DNA from: Tepidiforma flava
GTDB lineage: Bacteria; Chloroflexota; Dehalococcoidia; Tepidiformales; Tepidiformaceae
Reading direction: 5' to 3'
Assembly: GCF_027594505.1 (NCBI RefSeq)
Contig: NZ_CP115149.1
Coordinates: 1 to 64,000 of the forward strand
Length of the DNA stretch: 64,000 bases
In this document: piece by piece, positions 30,857-40,200 of the stretch
Position numbering within the stretch: the first letter of the stretch is position 1
Layout: each line of letters begins with the position of its first letter
The notes under the pieces: generated by a model
The model's database searches: none
Seen by the model: the letters and a program-made list of their open reading frames with translations, nothing else
What the model was told of the DNA's origin: nothing
Program-made: the position numbers and the translations under genes

Positions 30857-30867
30857 GGGACGAGGAC

Positions 30868-31068
30868 ATGAAGGCAGGGATTCATCCGCAGTACGTCGAG
30901 GCGACGATTCACTGCTCCTGCGGGAACGAGATCAAGACGCGCTCGACGAAGCCGACGATTCACATCGACGTCTGCAACGTGTGCCACCCGTTCTTCACGG
31001 GCGAGCAGCGCATCGTGGACACGGCCGGCCGGGTGGAGCGGTTCAACCGGCGGTTCCAGCGCGGCTAG
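30868..31068 (+). CDS. rpmE: 50S ribosomal protein L31 (zinc-binding type)
   Basis: The 66-residue intact product starts [20 protein letters not shown] and has the CxC plus [10 protein letters not shown] arrangement of the zinc-binding (C+) form. It closes the ribosomal-protein part of the ftsH operon and is followed by a terminator and then the DUF1385 gene. Confidence 0.97.
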   Translation: MKAGIHPQYVEATIHCSCGNEIKTRSTKPTIHIDVCNVCHPFFTGEQRIVDTAGRVERFNRRFQRG

Positions 31069-31088
31069 AGGGCTGGAGAGGAACGAAA

Positions 31089-31111
31089 GGGCGCCCGCGG
31101 GCGCCCCTTTT
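31089..31111 (+). terminator. Rho-independent terminator after rpmE
   Basis: GGGCGCCC repeats at 31089-31096 and 31099-31106 form a hairpin followed by CTTTT. Confidence 0.8.
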
Positions 31112-31129
31112 CCATTTCGGGGGCCGTGC

Positions 31130-32060
31130 ATGGGAGCTGAACCGGCGCAGGTGTACTACGGCGGGCAGGCCGTCATCGAAGGGGTGATGATCCGCGGGCC
31201 GGAGCACATGGCGGTCGCAGTGCGGCACCCAAAGGGCCACATCGTGACCCACTCCGAGCGGCTGAGCGGGATCTACACGGGGCGGAGCCGGCGCATCCCG
31301 CTCGTGCGCGGGGTGGTAGTGCTGTGGAGACGCTGGCGCTGGGGATGCGGGCCCTGAATTTTTCGTCGCGCATCGCCTTCGAAGAAGAGGAGAGCGAGGA
31401 CGGGAAGCCGGTGGAGTTCCCGGAGAAGGCGTTCTTCGGAACGATGCTGCTGGCGCTGGTCTTCGTGGTCGCGGTGTTCTTCGCGGCGCCGATTTTGCTG
31501 GCGAACGTGCTGGAGCGGTGGGATGTGCCGCGGTTCTGGATCGTGCTGGTGGAGGGGCTGCTGCGGCTGGGGCTGTTTGTGGGCTACATCGCGGCGATCG
31601 GGCTCATCCCGGATATCCGGCGGGTGTTCCAGTATCACGGGGCGGAGCACATGACGATCCACGCCTATGAGGCCGGGCGGCCGCTGACGGTGGCGGAGGT
31701 GCGGAACTTCCCGAAGGAGCACCAGCGGTGCGGGACGAGCTTCCTGCTGGTGGTGGTCGTGGTGGCGCTGCTGACGTTCTTCGTGTTCGACCTGCTGGTG
31801 GATGAGGGGCTGGCGGTGCGGACGGCTTCGCGGATCCTGCTGGTCCCGCTGATCGCGGGCGTGAGTTATGAAATCCTGCGGTTCGGGGCGCGCTACCGGG
31901 AGAACGGGTTCGTGCGGGCGCTGTTCGCGCCGAACATCGCGCTGCAGGGGCTGACGACGAAGGTGCCGGACGACAGCCAGGTTGAGGTGGCGATCGCCTC
32001 GTTCGAAGCGACGCTGGCGGCAGCGGGGCTGCGGGGCGGGGAGCAGGCGGCGGCCCCTGA
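31130..32060 (+). CDS. DUF1385 family membrane protein (about two frameshifts)
   Basis: About 310 residues. The N-terminus [20 protein letters not shown] is the DUF1385 signature, and several membrane helices follow (31440-31620 and 31740-31860), with the conserved [15 protein letters not shown] and [13 protein letters not shown] between them. One base is lost near 31322. The stop is uncertain: if one base is missing in CCCC near 32055 it ends at TGA 32060; otherwise the frame runs on to 32247 through the SOS box and into imuB. The function is unknown; the family is often next to rpmE and prfA. Confidence 0.85.
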
Positions 32061-32096
32061 GGATGCAGAATTTTCACGTTCGGGCTCTTCCGATTC

Positions 32097-32112
32097 TAGA
32101 ACTGATGTTCTA
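32097..32112. promoter_or_regulatory. LexA-like SOS box before the ImuB-like gene
   Basis: TAGAAC-TGAT-GTTCTA is a perfect 6-4-6 inverted repeat containing GAAC-N4-GTTC, the core of Gram-positive and Chloroflexota LexA sites. It ends 14 bases before the ATG of a Y-family polymerase-like gene. Confidence 0.75.
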
Positions 32113-32126
32113 ATCTCGGAAGTCCG

Positions 32127-33356
32127 ATGGACTTCGCCTGCATCCAGGTGCCGTGGTTTGCGATCGCGATCGCGCGGCGGGATGACCCGCGGCTGGCGGG
32201 GCGGCCGGTGGTGGTCGGCGGGTCGCCGGAGGAGCACGCGGAGGTGACGGCGTGCTCGGCCGAGGCGATGGCGGCGGGGGTTGCGCCGGGGATGAGCCTG
32301 CGGCGGGCGCTGGCGCTCTGCCCGGGGGCGGTCTTCCTGCCGCTGGCGGCTTCGGCGATCCGGGCGGAGGCGGAGCGGCTGGCGGAGCTGCTGCGGGAGC
32401 GGACCCCGCGGGTGGAGGAGGCCGGGGAGGGGCATCTGCACTGCGAGATCCGGGGCTGCCGGCGCTCGCGGGGCTGGGGCCGGCGGCCTACCCGGCGCAG
32501 CTGCAGGAAGGGCTCGCGGGGGCGACGGGGCTGCCGGTGCTGGCGGGAGCGGCGGCGACGGTGTTCGCGGCGCACGCGGCCTGCAGCGCGCTGGGGCTGG
32601 GGTTCCGGGTGGCGGGGAGCGCGGCGGGCCGCGGCAGGCAATCGTCATCGCGCCGGGGCGGGAGCGGAGTTCCTCGCGCACCTGCCGGTGGAAGTGCTGC
32701 CGGTGGAGCCGGCGATGCACCAGCGGCTGCGGCTGTTCGGCATCGAACGGCTGGGGCAGCTGGCCGGGCTGCCGCTCTCGGCGCTGCAGGCGCAGTTCGG
32801 GCCGGCAGGCCGGCGGGCGTGGGAGCTGGCGAACGGACGGGACGATGCCCGGCTGCAGCCGGCGCCGGCAGCGCTGCAGGTGCGGGAGGAGGTGGACTTG
32901 CCGGCGCCGGCGGCATCGCTGGGGGCGCTGCTGGCGGGGAGCGAGGCGGCGCTGGGGCGGGCGTTCGGGAACCCGGAGCTCCAGGGCCGGGCCGTGCGCA
33001 TCGTCACCTGGTGGGCAGGGCTGGAAGACGGCACCCGGGTGAGCCGACGGCTCGCCTTCCGGGAGCCGACGGCGGACCCGCGGCACGCGCTCTTCGTGCT
33101 GCGGGGGAAGCTGGAGACGCTGCGGCTGGCGGCCCCGGCCGTGAGCGTGGGGGTGGAGCTGGACGGGGCGTGCAGCGAGTACGCCCACCAGCAGCTGCTC
33201 TGGGCAGCCGGGCAGGGCCGGCGGCGGGAGCTCGATGAGGCGATCGCGCAGCTGCACGCCCGGGCCGGCGGAGCGCAGGTCTTCCGCATCGTGGAGGTGC
33301 AGCCATGGTCACGGATCCCGGAGCGTCAGCTGGCGCTCGTGGCCTACGGTTCCTGA
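32127..33356 (+). CDS. imuB: ImuB-like Y-family DNA polymerase homologue (three frameshifts)
   Basis: About 410 residues after one-base repairs near 32453, 32640 and 32680. Palm/finger segment: RRDDPRLAGRPVVVGGSPEE, then ACSAEAMAAGVAPGMSLRRA; thumb/HhH: LRLFGIERLGQLAGLPLSAL. The first catalytic Asp position of Y-family polymerases is Gln in MDFACIQVPWFAIAIA, so it is probably a non-catalytic mutasome scaffold. ImuB normally works with DnaE2 and ImuA in error-prone repair; neither is beside it. An SOS box lies directly upstream. It overlaps the DUF6504 gene by about 50 bases. Confidence 0.82.
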   Translation: MDFACIQVPWFAIAIARRDDPRLAGRPVVVGGSPEEHAEVTACSAEAMAAGVAPGMSLRRALALCPGAVFLPLAASAIRAEAERLAELLRERTPRVEEAGEGHLHCEIRGCRRSRGWGRRPTRRSCRKGSRGRRGCRCWRERRRRCSRRTRPAARWGWGSGWRGARRAAAGNRHRAGAGAEFLAHLPVEVLPVEPAMHQRLRLFGIERLGQLAGLPLSALQAQFGPAGRRAWELANGRDDARLQPAPAALQVREEVDLPAPAASLGALLAGSEAALGRAFGNPELQGRAVRIVTWWAGLEDGTRVSRRLAFREPTADPRHALFVLRGKLETLRLAAPAVSVGVELDGACSEYAHQQLLWAAGQGRRRELDEAIAQLHARAGGAQVFRIVEVQPWSRIPERQLALVAYGS

Positions 33357-33640
33357 ACCGGCCGCGCGGGCTGGCGGTGGAGGCGGATGCGGCGGGCGAG
33401 CCGCGGGCGATCGCCTGGCAGGGGCGGTTCCGGCGGGTGACAGCGATCCACGACCGCTGGCGGATCGACGACGAGTGGTGGCGGGAGGAGATCGCGCGGA
33501 TTTACTTCGAGGTGGAGCTGGAGGGCGGGCGGCGGCTGACGGTCTTCCGCGACCTGGTGGCAGGCGGCTGGTTCCTCCAGCCGTACCGCGCGCCGGTCTT
33601 CACGGCCGGGCCGCCCGGAGCCGGCGGGCGACCTCCGTGA
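33305..33640 (+). CDS. DUF6504-like small protein
   Basis: The 111-residue product has a compact core: RFRRVTAIHDRWRIDDEWWR, then ARIYFEVELEGGRRLTVFRD and GWFLQPYRAP. I recognise this as the WW-rich domain that follows ImuB-like proteins in relatives, sometimes fused to them. It starts inside imuB and overlaps it by 52 bases. It probably belongs to the same SOS unit. Its end overlaps the end of the convergent flavodoxin gene by 41 bases. Confidence 0.65.
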   Translation: MVTDPGASAGARGLRFLNRPRGLAVEADAAGEPRAIAWQGRFRRVTAIHDRWRIDDEWWREEIARIYFEVELEGGRRLTVFRDLVAGGWFLQPYRAPVFTAGPPGAGGRPP

Positions 33641-34108
33641 CGCGGGCGCCGAGGGCGCGGGCCTGGCCTCGTCATCGGGGGTGACGTCGCCGTGGGCCGT
33701 CGCGCCGTAGTAGGACCCGGACCGGCGCATGCGCTCGCTCCACGGGAGGCCGACGACGAGCATGCCGTGGGCGAGCAGGAGGTGGAGGAGCTGGAGAAGC
33801 GTGGCTTCGGTGCCGGCCGAGCGGGAGTACCCGGCGGTGAAGGCGCCGGCGGGCAGGCCGGCGAGTTCGCCCGACTCCCACAGGTCGCCGCTGTCGTCGA
33901 ACCATTGCTTGAGGCGGCCGGTGACGCCGCTCCAGTTCGGGGAGCCGACGACGAGGCCGTCGCAGGCGAGGAGGTCGGCAGGCAGGGCCTCGTCGACGGT
34001 GCGGCGGAGGCATTCGCCGCCGGCTTCGCGGATGCCGGCCTCGACCGCATCGGCGAGGCGGGCGGTCAGCCCTCCGCGGGAGTCGTAGAGGAGGAGGATG
34101 CGAGCCAC
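33600..34108 (-). CDS. WrbA-like flavodoxin / NAD(P)H:quinone oxidoreductase (frameshifted)
   Basis: About 169 residues with one base missing near 33662. The FMN phosphate loop is YDSRGGLTARLADAV and a second FMN-binding segment is VGSPNWSGVTGRLKQWFDD, followed by AFTAGYSRSAGTEATLLQLL. It should carry electrons to quinones or act as a flavodoxin. GTG 34108 lies inside the 3' end of the HAD phosphatase gene (43-base overlap), suggesting a shared transcript. Confidence 0.8.
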
Positions 34109-34745
34109 CGGTGCGCCTCCTGTTCGAGCACGGCGATGACATCGTGGAACGTTTCGAAGGGGTAGAGCCGCGGGTGCTCGCCTTCGAGCCGTTCGCGGAG
34201 GGTGCTGCGGGCGAAGACGGCGGGGGCGAGGCGCGCGGCGGGGATGTCGCTGGCGCCGTCGCCAACGTAGACGACGAAGTCGCCGAGGTCGCGGAAGGCG
34301 CGCGCGTAGGCGAGCTTGAAGCCCTCCTGCAGTTCGACGCCGCGGGGACTGTCGTAGCGGACGCGCCAGCGGTAGGCGAACCAGGTGCGGCCGCAGTGGC
34401 GCGCGAGGCGGTCGAGGCGGTGCGCATCGAGCACGGGGTCGACGTAGAGGTCGAAGCCGTTGCTGACGACGACGGGAAGCCAGCCGTTCCAGTGGGCCCA
34501 GTCGATGAGGTCGAGGAAGCCGGGCCGCAGGCGGGCGGATTCGAGGGCGAAGGTGCGGAGGGTCCCATCATCGGCTTCGACGAGGTCGAGGGCGGCGGCG
34601 TTGTACTGTTCGACGCTGAGCTCGCCGGCGCGGAGGCGCTGTTCGAGGCCGCGCCAGCCGGGGCGGCGAAGCGCTCGAAGAGCTGGCGGGCGGTATTGTC
34701 GAGGACGATGGTGTCGTCGAAGTCGAGGCAGATGATGTTCGCCAC
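34066..34745 (-). CDS. HAD-IB phosphatase, MtnX-like (frameshifted)
   Basis: About 226 residues. The nucleophile motif is CLDFDDTIVLDNTARQLF, motif II is VVVSNGFDLYVDPVLDAH, and motif III/IV is VYVGDGASDIPAARLA with the Mg-binding acids. FARSTLRERLEGE near the C-terminus resembles MtnX, the phosphatase of the methionine salvage pathway, but no other mtn genes are present, so phosphoserine phosphatase-like activity is also possible. One base is lost near 34660. GTG 34745 is the likely start; the divergent methyltransferase gene begins 38 bases away. Confidence 0.75.
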
Positions 34746-34783
34746 GCGTTCAGTTTCGCACGGCCGGCGGATGGGGGAGGAGC

Positions 34784-35967
34784 GTGAGGCTGGAGCGGGC
34801 GCAGTGGCTCGCGAGCCGGGCCGGGCGGGAGGCGCTGGCGGAGCTCGGGTCCGAACTGGAGGCGCTCGACGCGGCGGCGCAGGCCGGGCGGCTCCGGCGC
34901 ACCTTTCCGGCAGAGGAAGCGGCAGCGCTGGGCGAACAGCTCGCGCTGCGGCGGCGGGCGCGGGAGCGGTTCGGCGAGCTGCCGGTCGCGCTGTACAGCG
35001 CGGAGGGGCTGGAGATGATGACGCACCCGCTGGTCGCGCGGCGGCGGGCGGCGCGGCTCGCGGGGCTCGGCCTGCCGGCGGCGGACCTGACGTGCGGGCT
35101 CGGCGGCGACCTCGCAGCGCTGGCGGCCGCGGGTATCGAAGCGGCAGGGCTCGAGCGGGACGAAGCGACCGCGCTGCTGGCCGGGGCGAACGTCCCGGGT
35201 CGGGCGGCGCGGGGCGACGCGGCGCGGCCGCCATTCACGCTGGACCGGCTGGCGGTGGTCATCGACCCGGGCCGGCGCGCCGGCGGCCGGCGGACGTTCG
35301 ACCCCGCCACGTTTTCGCCGCCGTGGGAGGTGTGCCTCGAGCTGCTGCAGGCGGCCCGGGCAGGGGCGCTGAAGGGGCCGCCGGGGCTGGACCACGCCGC
35401 GGTGCCGCCGTGGTGCGAGCTGGAGGCGGTGCAGGTTGGGCGCGACCTGCGCGAGCTCACGCTCTGGGGCGGCGACGGGGCGGAGCCAGGGTTGCGGCGG
35501 GCCGTGCTCCTGCCGGGCGGGCACGAACTGGATTCGCGGGCGCCGGCGAGCGAGGCGGCGGCGCTGCGGTTCGGGCGGTACCTGTTCGACCCGGCGTCGT
35601 GCGTGACGCGCGCGGGGCTGGTGCAGCAGCTTGCGGCGGCGCTGGGCGCATGGCAGATCGATGCGCGCGTGGCGTACCTCGCGAGCGACCGGCCGGCGCG
35701 CCATCCGCTCGCGGCCGGGTTCGAGGTGCTGGAGGTCCTGCCGTTCGGGGTGAAGCGGCTGCGGGAGGTGCTGCGGGCGCGGGGATGGCGACCGGCGGAG
35801 ATTCGCAAGCGGGCGTTCCCCGTCGAGCCCGACGCGCTCCGGGGGAGCTGGGCCGGCTCGAGGGCGAGCCCGTGACGCTGGTGTGCACGACGGCCGGCGG
35901 CGGGCGGTTCGCGGCGGTGTGCCGGCCGTTCGCAACGGAGCGCCCGGAGGGAGCCGAGGGGGCATAA
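34784..35967 (+). CDS. THUMP-like-domain class I SAM methyltransferase (frameshifted)
   Basis: About 394 residues; one base is missing near 35845. The SAM-binding region is LGLPAADLTCGLGGDLAALA followed by GLERDEATALLAGAN and AVVIDPGRRAGGRRTFDP. The C-terminal PFGVKRLREVLRARGWRPAE belongs to the THUMP-like tail. The family is predicted to methylate RNA, but its target is unknown. GTG 34784 follows GGGGGAGGAG. It ends eight bases before the hydroxyacid dehydrogenase gene. Confidence 0.78.
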
Positions 35968-35975
35968 TCGCAGCC

Positions 35976-36956
35976 ATGCCGACACTCCTGGTTTCCCCTT
36001 TCATCGAACGGACCTACCGGGCTGCCATCGAAACGGCGTGGCCCGGGATCGAGCTGCTCGTGCTGCCGGCGGACCCCGCCGGGCGGCTGCCGGCAGAAGC
36101 GCTCGAGCGGGTCGACTTCGCGTACTTTTCGGGCGACGTGTACCCCGACTATTCGCGGTCGTTCTTCGCGGCGGCGCAGGGCGCGCCGAACCTGCGCTGG
36201 CTGCACACGTTCAACGCCGGGGTCGACAACCCGGTCTTCCGGCGGTTCCTTGACCGCGGGGTGGTGCTCTCGACGTCGTCGGGGTCGACGGCCCAGCCGA
36301 TTGCGCAGTCGGTCATCGGCGGGATGCTGCTGCTGGCGCGGCCGTTCTTGCGATGGGCGGCGGCGCAGCGGCGGCGGGCATGGGAGCCGGTGCCTGCGTC
36401 GGAGGCGCCGGCGGACCTCGCCGGGCAGCGGATGACGGTGGTCGGGCTCGGCGCGATCGGGACGGAGGTGGCGCGGCTGGCGCGGGCGTTCGGGCTGGCG
36501 GTGACGGGCGTGCGGCGAAGCCCGCGGCGGGAAGACGACCCGGTGGAGCGGGTGGAGCCGCCGGGCCGGCTGGAGGAGCTCGCGCGGGAGACGGACTGGC
36601 TGGTGCTGGCGTGCCCGCTGACGGAGGAGACGCGGGGGCTGGTGAGCGAGCGGGTGCTGCGGGCGCTGCCGCGGGGAGCGTACGTGCTCAACGTGGCGCG
36701 GGGCGAAGTCGTCGACGAGGCGGCGCTCATCGCCGCGCTCCGGGATGGGCACCTCGGCGGCGCGTACCTCGACGTTTTCGCGACGGAGCCGCTGCCGCCA
36801 GAGTCGCCGCTCTGGGAGCTGCCGAACGTGGTGATTTCGCCGCACAACTCGGCAGTCGCTGCGGGGAACGAACGGCGGGCGACGGAGGGGTACTTCCTGC
36901 CGAACCTCGCGCGGATGCGGCGGGGCGAGCGGCTGGTGAACGAAGTTCGCGGCTGA
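35976..36956 (+). CDS. D-isomer-specific 2-hydroxyacid dehydrogenase
   Basis: The 326-residue intact enzyme has the NAD loop VVGLGAIGTEVARLARAFG, substrate-site Arg in YVLNVARGEVVDEAALI, Glu in DVFATEPLPPESPLW and the catalytic His in VVISPHNSAVAAG. The particular 2-keto acid is not predictable; the family includes glyoxylate/hydroxypyruvate and phosphoglycerate dehydrogenases. A CATAAT -10-like hexamer at 35963-35968 is seven bases from ATG 35976, consistent with leaderless transcription despite the close upstream gene. Confidence 0.88.
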   Translation: MPTLLVSPFIERTYRAAIETAWPGIELLVLPADPAGRLPAEALERVDFAYFSGDVYPDYSRSFFAAAQGAPNLRWLHTFNAGVDNPVFRRFLDRGVVLSTSSGSTAQPIAQSVIGGMLLLARPFLRWAAAQRRRAWEPVPASEAPADLAGQRMTVVGLGAIGTEVARLARAFGLAVTGVRRSPRREDDPVERVEPPGRLEELARETDWLVLACPLTEETRGLVSERVLRALPRGAYVLNVARGEVVDEAALIAALRDGHLGGAYLDVFATEPLPPESPLWELPNVVISPHNSAVAAGNERRATEGYFLPNLARMRRGERLVNEVRG

Positions 36957-36975
36957 GGCGAATTGCTCAGGGGTG

Positions 36976-37005
36976 TAGACAACAATGCCGGGGCTCTGCT
37001 AGGTT
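36976..37005 (+). promoter_or_regulatory. Promoter of the small HTH gene
   Basis: TAGACA (36976-36981) and TAGGTT (37000-37005) are separated by 18 bases; the leader to ATG 37060 would be about 45 bases. The gene is monocistronic. Confidence 0.4.
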
Positions 37006-37059
37006 CTCAGGTGCCTAAGCAGTTCAGCGATTCGGCGGACCCTCGACGAAGGTAGCCCT

Positions 37060-37278
37060 ATGGCCTCGGTGACCCCGTTCGACGACTATTACGACCTCGT
37101 GGAGGCGGCGCGGGAGCTGGCCATCCACCCGCAGAGCCTGCGGCGCCTGATCAAGCAGAACAAGATCCCGGCGACGATGTTCGCAGGGAAGTACCTCATT
37201 GCGCGGGACAAGCTCGAGATGTTCAAGAGCAACTACGACCCGCGCCCGGGCCGCAAGCCGATCCGCCGGCTGCTCTAG
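37060..37278 (+). CDS. Excisionase-type helix-turn-helix DNA-binding protein
   Basis: The 72-residue intact product is a single winged-HTH of the excisionase/MerR-like type: YYDLVEAARELAIHPQSLRR, then IKQNKIPATMFAGKYLIAR. The basic tail RPGRKPIRRLL could bind DNA or RNA. No integrase or phage genes are nearby, so this is more likely a small chromosomal regulator than a phage excisionase. Confidence 0.8.
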   Translation: MASVTPFDDYYDLVEAARELAIHPQSLRRLIKQNKIPATMFAGKYLIARDKLEMFKSNYDPRPGRKPIRRLL

Positions 37279-37335
37279 GGCGAAGCGGTCCGCGCCGCGG
37301 GTTTCGAGCGGCCACCATTCGAGCGAGCGAAAACG

Positions 37336-37372
37336 CGACGAGCGCCCCGGAGGAGTTCGGGGGCGCTCGTCG
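37336..37372. terminator. Bidirectional terminator hairpin
   Basis: CGACGAGCGCCCC (37336-37348) pairs with GGGGCGCTCGTCG (37360-37372) around an 11-base loop, between the HTH gene and the convergent small membrane-protein gene. Confidence 0.75.
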
Positions 37373-37411
37373 TTCGAAAGGCGATGCTTGCGGTTCGCGG
37401 GCCGGGTGCAG

Positions 37412-37633
37412 CTAGCTGAAGATGCGGCCCTGGCTGGTCAGGACGACGAGGGTGACGAGAACCGCCGCTTCGACGAGGAGGATGCTGCCGCTGACGGCTG
37501 CCCAGATGGCCTGCGTCCGGCCCCGGGTGGCGAAGACCGGGATGGTGATGATCACGGCGGACCCGAGGAAGATGAGCAGGTTGATGACGCCGAGGCTCAT
37601 GGCGCTGATGAGGAAGGGCAGGAAGGCAGCCAT
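37412..37633 (-). CDS. Small two-helix membrane protein
   Basis: The 73-residue product has two hydrophobic spans: SLGVINLLIFLGSAVIITIP near the N-terminus and WAAVSGSILLVEAAVLVTLV near the C-terminus, with a short RGRTQ loop between. ATG 37633 is chosen; an in-frame ATG at 37651 would add six residues. No family is recognised. It lies downstream of the DUF3048 gene on the same strand, 89 bases away. Confidence 0.6.
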   Translation of the reverse strand: MAAFLPFLISAMSLGVINLLIFLGSAVIITIPVFATRGRTQAIWAAVSGSILLVEAAVLVTLVVLTSQGRIFS

Positions 37634-37721
37634 CACGTCTCCAGGGCACACGGGGCGATTCGGCCCCGCTGAGTCGTTCGAGAGGGAATCATAGCGCCGG
37701 CGGCGTAACGGGCTACCGGGC

Positions 37722-39095
37722 TCAGGGCGCCGGCGTGGCGGTCGAAGCCTCCGGCGAGGCGGTCTGGTCCGCGGTCGCGGCAGGAGTCGGGGTCGCGGGC
37801 GGCGGCGTCGCCACCGGGGACGGGGTGGGCGTGGCGGTGGCCGCCGGCGACGGTTCGGAGGTCGGGGCGGGCGTCGGCACGTCGTCGTCGGCCGGGGCGG
37901 GGCCAGGCGGCGGCGGGGTGTACTTCGGCAACGGCGGGAGGTCGGCGGCGCTGGCGGTCACGGTGAAGTCGCTTTGCTGGCCGAGGACTTCGATGAAGAT
38001 GGGCCCGCGTTCGAAGGCGATTTCGTTGCCGTTCGTGTCGTAGAAGCGGGTTCGGGCCTTGCGGTCGGCTTTGCGCCAGGTGCCTTCGATGGCGCGGCCG
38101 CCGGTGAAGACGGTCGCAGGCCCTTCGCCGAACTGATCGAGGAGGACGTGGCCGGACGAATCGACGACGCGGGAGTTCACGCGCATGACGATGACGGTGG
38201 TGAAGAAGAGCTGCTCGCCGGTGTTGCCATCCACCTGGGGGCCGCCGAACTGGAAGCGGCCGTAGGCGTTGCGGGCCTCGTCCCAGCGCCACTGGATGAG
38301 CTGCCAGCTGTACATGCGGCCGGAGAAGTCGACCTGGATGCCGCCGGCGGGCGTCCCGGCGGGCGGGTCGCCGGGGTTGCGGAACTGCCACGACTCGACG
38401 GCGGGCGGGCCCTGGAAGCCGAGCGCGGCGGCCGCGGCGCGGAGGCGGGCGGTGCTGGTGGCGAGGTTGTAGGGCGCGTAGCGGCTGGAATCGCGGTAGT
38501 AGGCCGAGTTGGAGCCGGGCTTGAAGGCGTCGAGGTCCTTGATGCCCCACTCGATGATTTGGCCGGCGGCGTTGGCCTCGTTGTTGGTCGTCGCGGAGCC
38601 GGCGTGAGCGTAGAGCGCGCCGAGTTCATCGACCCAGATGACGAAGGGGGTGCGGGCCGAGCGGACGGCCATCACCGGGTCGGCATCGCGGCGCCAGAAG
38701 ACGGCCATGAGGCGGGTGATGCCGCCTTCGACGAAGGCTTCGTAGACGAGGTCGGCGCTGCCGAGGCCGTGGTGGGGGATCGAGTTCGGCGTGTTGTCGA
38801 ACATCACGGCGAGCGGGAGGAGGTCCTTCCGGGCGGCCCATTCGTCGGCGGTCATCGGGGCGCCGTCGAGGATGCCGGCGAACGGGGTTGCCGTGGCCGC
38901 CGCGGTTGCGGTGGAGGTTGCGGTGCGGGTCGCCGTCGCCGTGGCGGTCGCGGTCGGTTGCTCGTCGCCGGGAGACGCTGAGGAGCCGCCGCCTGCGAGG
39001 ACGACGGCGACGATGGCTGCGAGGATGATGACGACGAGGCCGGCGGCGGCGATGATGACGGGCCGGCGCCGGAGGAGCTGCTGCAGTTCCGCCAT
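37722..39095 (-). CDS. DUF3048 (YerB-like) membrane-anchored protein
   Basis: The 457-residue intact product has one N-terminal membrane helix (about residues 12-34), a low-complexity Ala/Thr linker, the DUF3048 domain and a long Pro/Thr/Ala tail. Domain marks are [47 protein letters not shown] and [11 protein letters not shown]. The domain should be outside the membrane; its role in Bacillus YerB is not well defined. A TAGCAT -10-like hexamer on the minus strand at 39102-39107 lies six bases before ATG 39095. Confidence 0.85.
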   Translation of the reverse strand: MAELQQLLRRRPVIIAAAGLVVIILAAIVAVVLAGGGSSASPGDEQPTATATATATRTATSTATAAATATPFAGILDGAPMTADEWAARKDLLPLAVMFDNTPNSIPHHGLGSADLVYEAFVEGGITRLMAVFWRRDADPVMAVRSARTPFVIWVDELGALYAHAGSATTNNEANAAGQIIEWGIKDLDAFKPGSNSAYYRDSSRYAPYNLATSTARLRAAAAALGFQGPPAVESWQFRNPGDPPAGTPAGGIQVDFSGRMYSWQLIQWRWDEARNAYGRFQFGGPQVDGNTGEQLFFTTVIVMRVNSRVVDSSGHVLLDQFGEGPATVFTGGRAIEGTWRKADRKARTRFYDTNGNEIAFERGPIFIEVLGQQSDFTVTASAADLPPLPKYTPPPPGPAPADDDVPTPAPTSEPSPAATATPTPSPVATPPPATPTPAATADQTASPEASTATPAP

Positions 39096-39172
39096 GGCAG
39101 GATGCTACCAGCGGACCCCGTGCGTTCAACGGGGGTTGCCGGGTTCATCGGTTGGACGGCAGAGTTGGGAGC

Positions 39173-40142
39173 ATGAAGCGAATCGGGATTTTGACCAGCG
39201 GCGGCGACGCGCCGGGGATGAACGCGGCGATCCGGGCGGCAGTCCGGACGGCGACGCGGCTCGGCATCGAGGCGGTCGGGTACCTCGACGGCTACAGCGG
39301 GCTCGTGCGGGGCGCGTTCGTCGAGCTGGACGACCGCGCGGTGGGCAACATCATCCAGCGGGGCGGGACGATCATCGGGACGTCGCGGTGCCCGGAGTTC
39401 CTCGACCCGGCAGTGCGGGCGAAGGCGGCGGAGCAGATGCGGACAGACGGCGTCGACGGCCTCGTCGTCATTGGAGGTGACGGCAGTTTCCGGGTGCGCT
39501 TGCGCTTCAGGACGAGTGCGGCGTGGCGGTCGCGGGCCTCCCGGGGACGATCGACAACGACGTCTGGGGAACCGAGGAGTCGATCGGGTTCGATACGGCA
39601 GTGAACACGGCGCTGCTGGCGATCGACCAGCTGCGTGACACGGGCGAATCGACCGGGATGATGTTCTTCGTCGAGGTGATGGGCCGCACCAGCGGCGCTA
39701 TCGCGCTGCACACGGCGGTGGCGGGCGGAGCGGCCGGCGTGGTGGTGCCCGAGGCGCACGCGGAGATCGACCACGTGGTCGAGCGGGTGCGGGAGACGAT
39801 GGCGAAGGGGAAGCGGAGCCACATCATCGTGGTGGCGGAGGGCGACGAGGCGGGGGCGCCTTCGGGGTGGCGCCCGTCGTGGGGAAGGCGCTCGGGCGGC
39901 CGTACCGGGTGGTGGTGCTGGGGCACACGCAACGCGGCGGCCGGCCGACGATGCGGGACCGGCTGGTCGCCTCCGAGGGCGGCGCGATGGCCGTCGAAGC
40001 GCTGGCCGCGGGGCGGACGGGCGTGATGATCGGCCGGCAGGGCGGCCGGTCGGTGGAGGTGCCGCTGCGCGAGGTGGTGGCGAACGCCCACCCGCCGGTG
40101 AACGCGGAGCTGCTGCGGCTGGCGCAGCAGCTTTCGGGCTGA
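39173..40142 (+). CDS. pfkA: ATP-dependent 6-phosphofructokinase (two frameshifts)
   Basis: About 323 residues after one-base repairs near 39500 and 39863. It phosphorylates fructose 6-phosphate in glycolysis. [19 protein letters not shown] begins the protein; the ATP site GGDGSFRGA and [15 protein letters not shown] follow, and VMGRTSG and [15 protein letters not shown] are in the second half. GGDGS and PGTIDND mark the ATP-using rather than PPi-using type. GGGAG precedes ATG 39173. It is not linked to other glycolytic genes here. Confidence 0.93.
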
Positions 40143-40200
40143 CGGAAGCGGGGCGCGGGCGCGTAGGATCAGCAGGAGCTCTTGCTGGAGGTTCGCCCGG

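Noticed and set aside
37060-37278. Phage excisionase and an integrated element
   Set aside because: No integrase, attachment repeats, tRNA target or change in base composition is near; a chromosomal HTH regulator is more likely.
38860-39000. Low-complexity Ala/Thr coding stretch in the DUF3048 gene as a tandem repeat array
   Set aside because: It encodes a flexible linker after a membrane helix and the codons vary; there is no exact DNA repeat unit.
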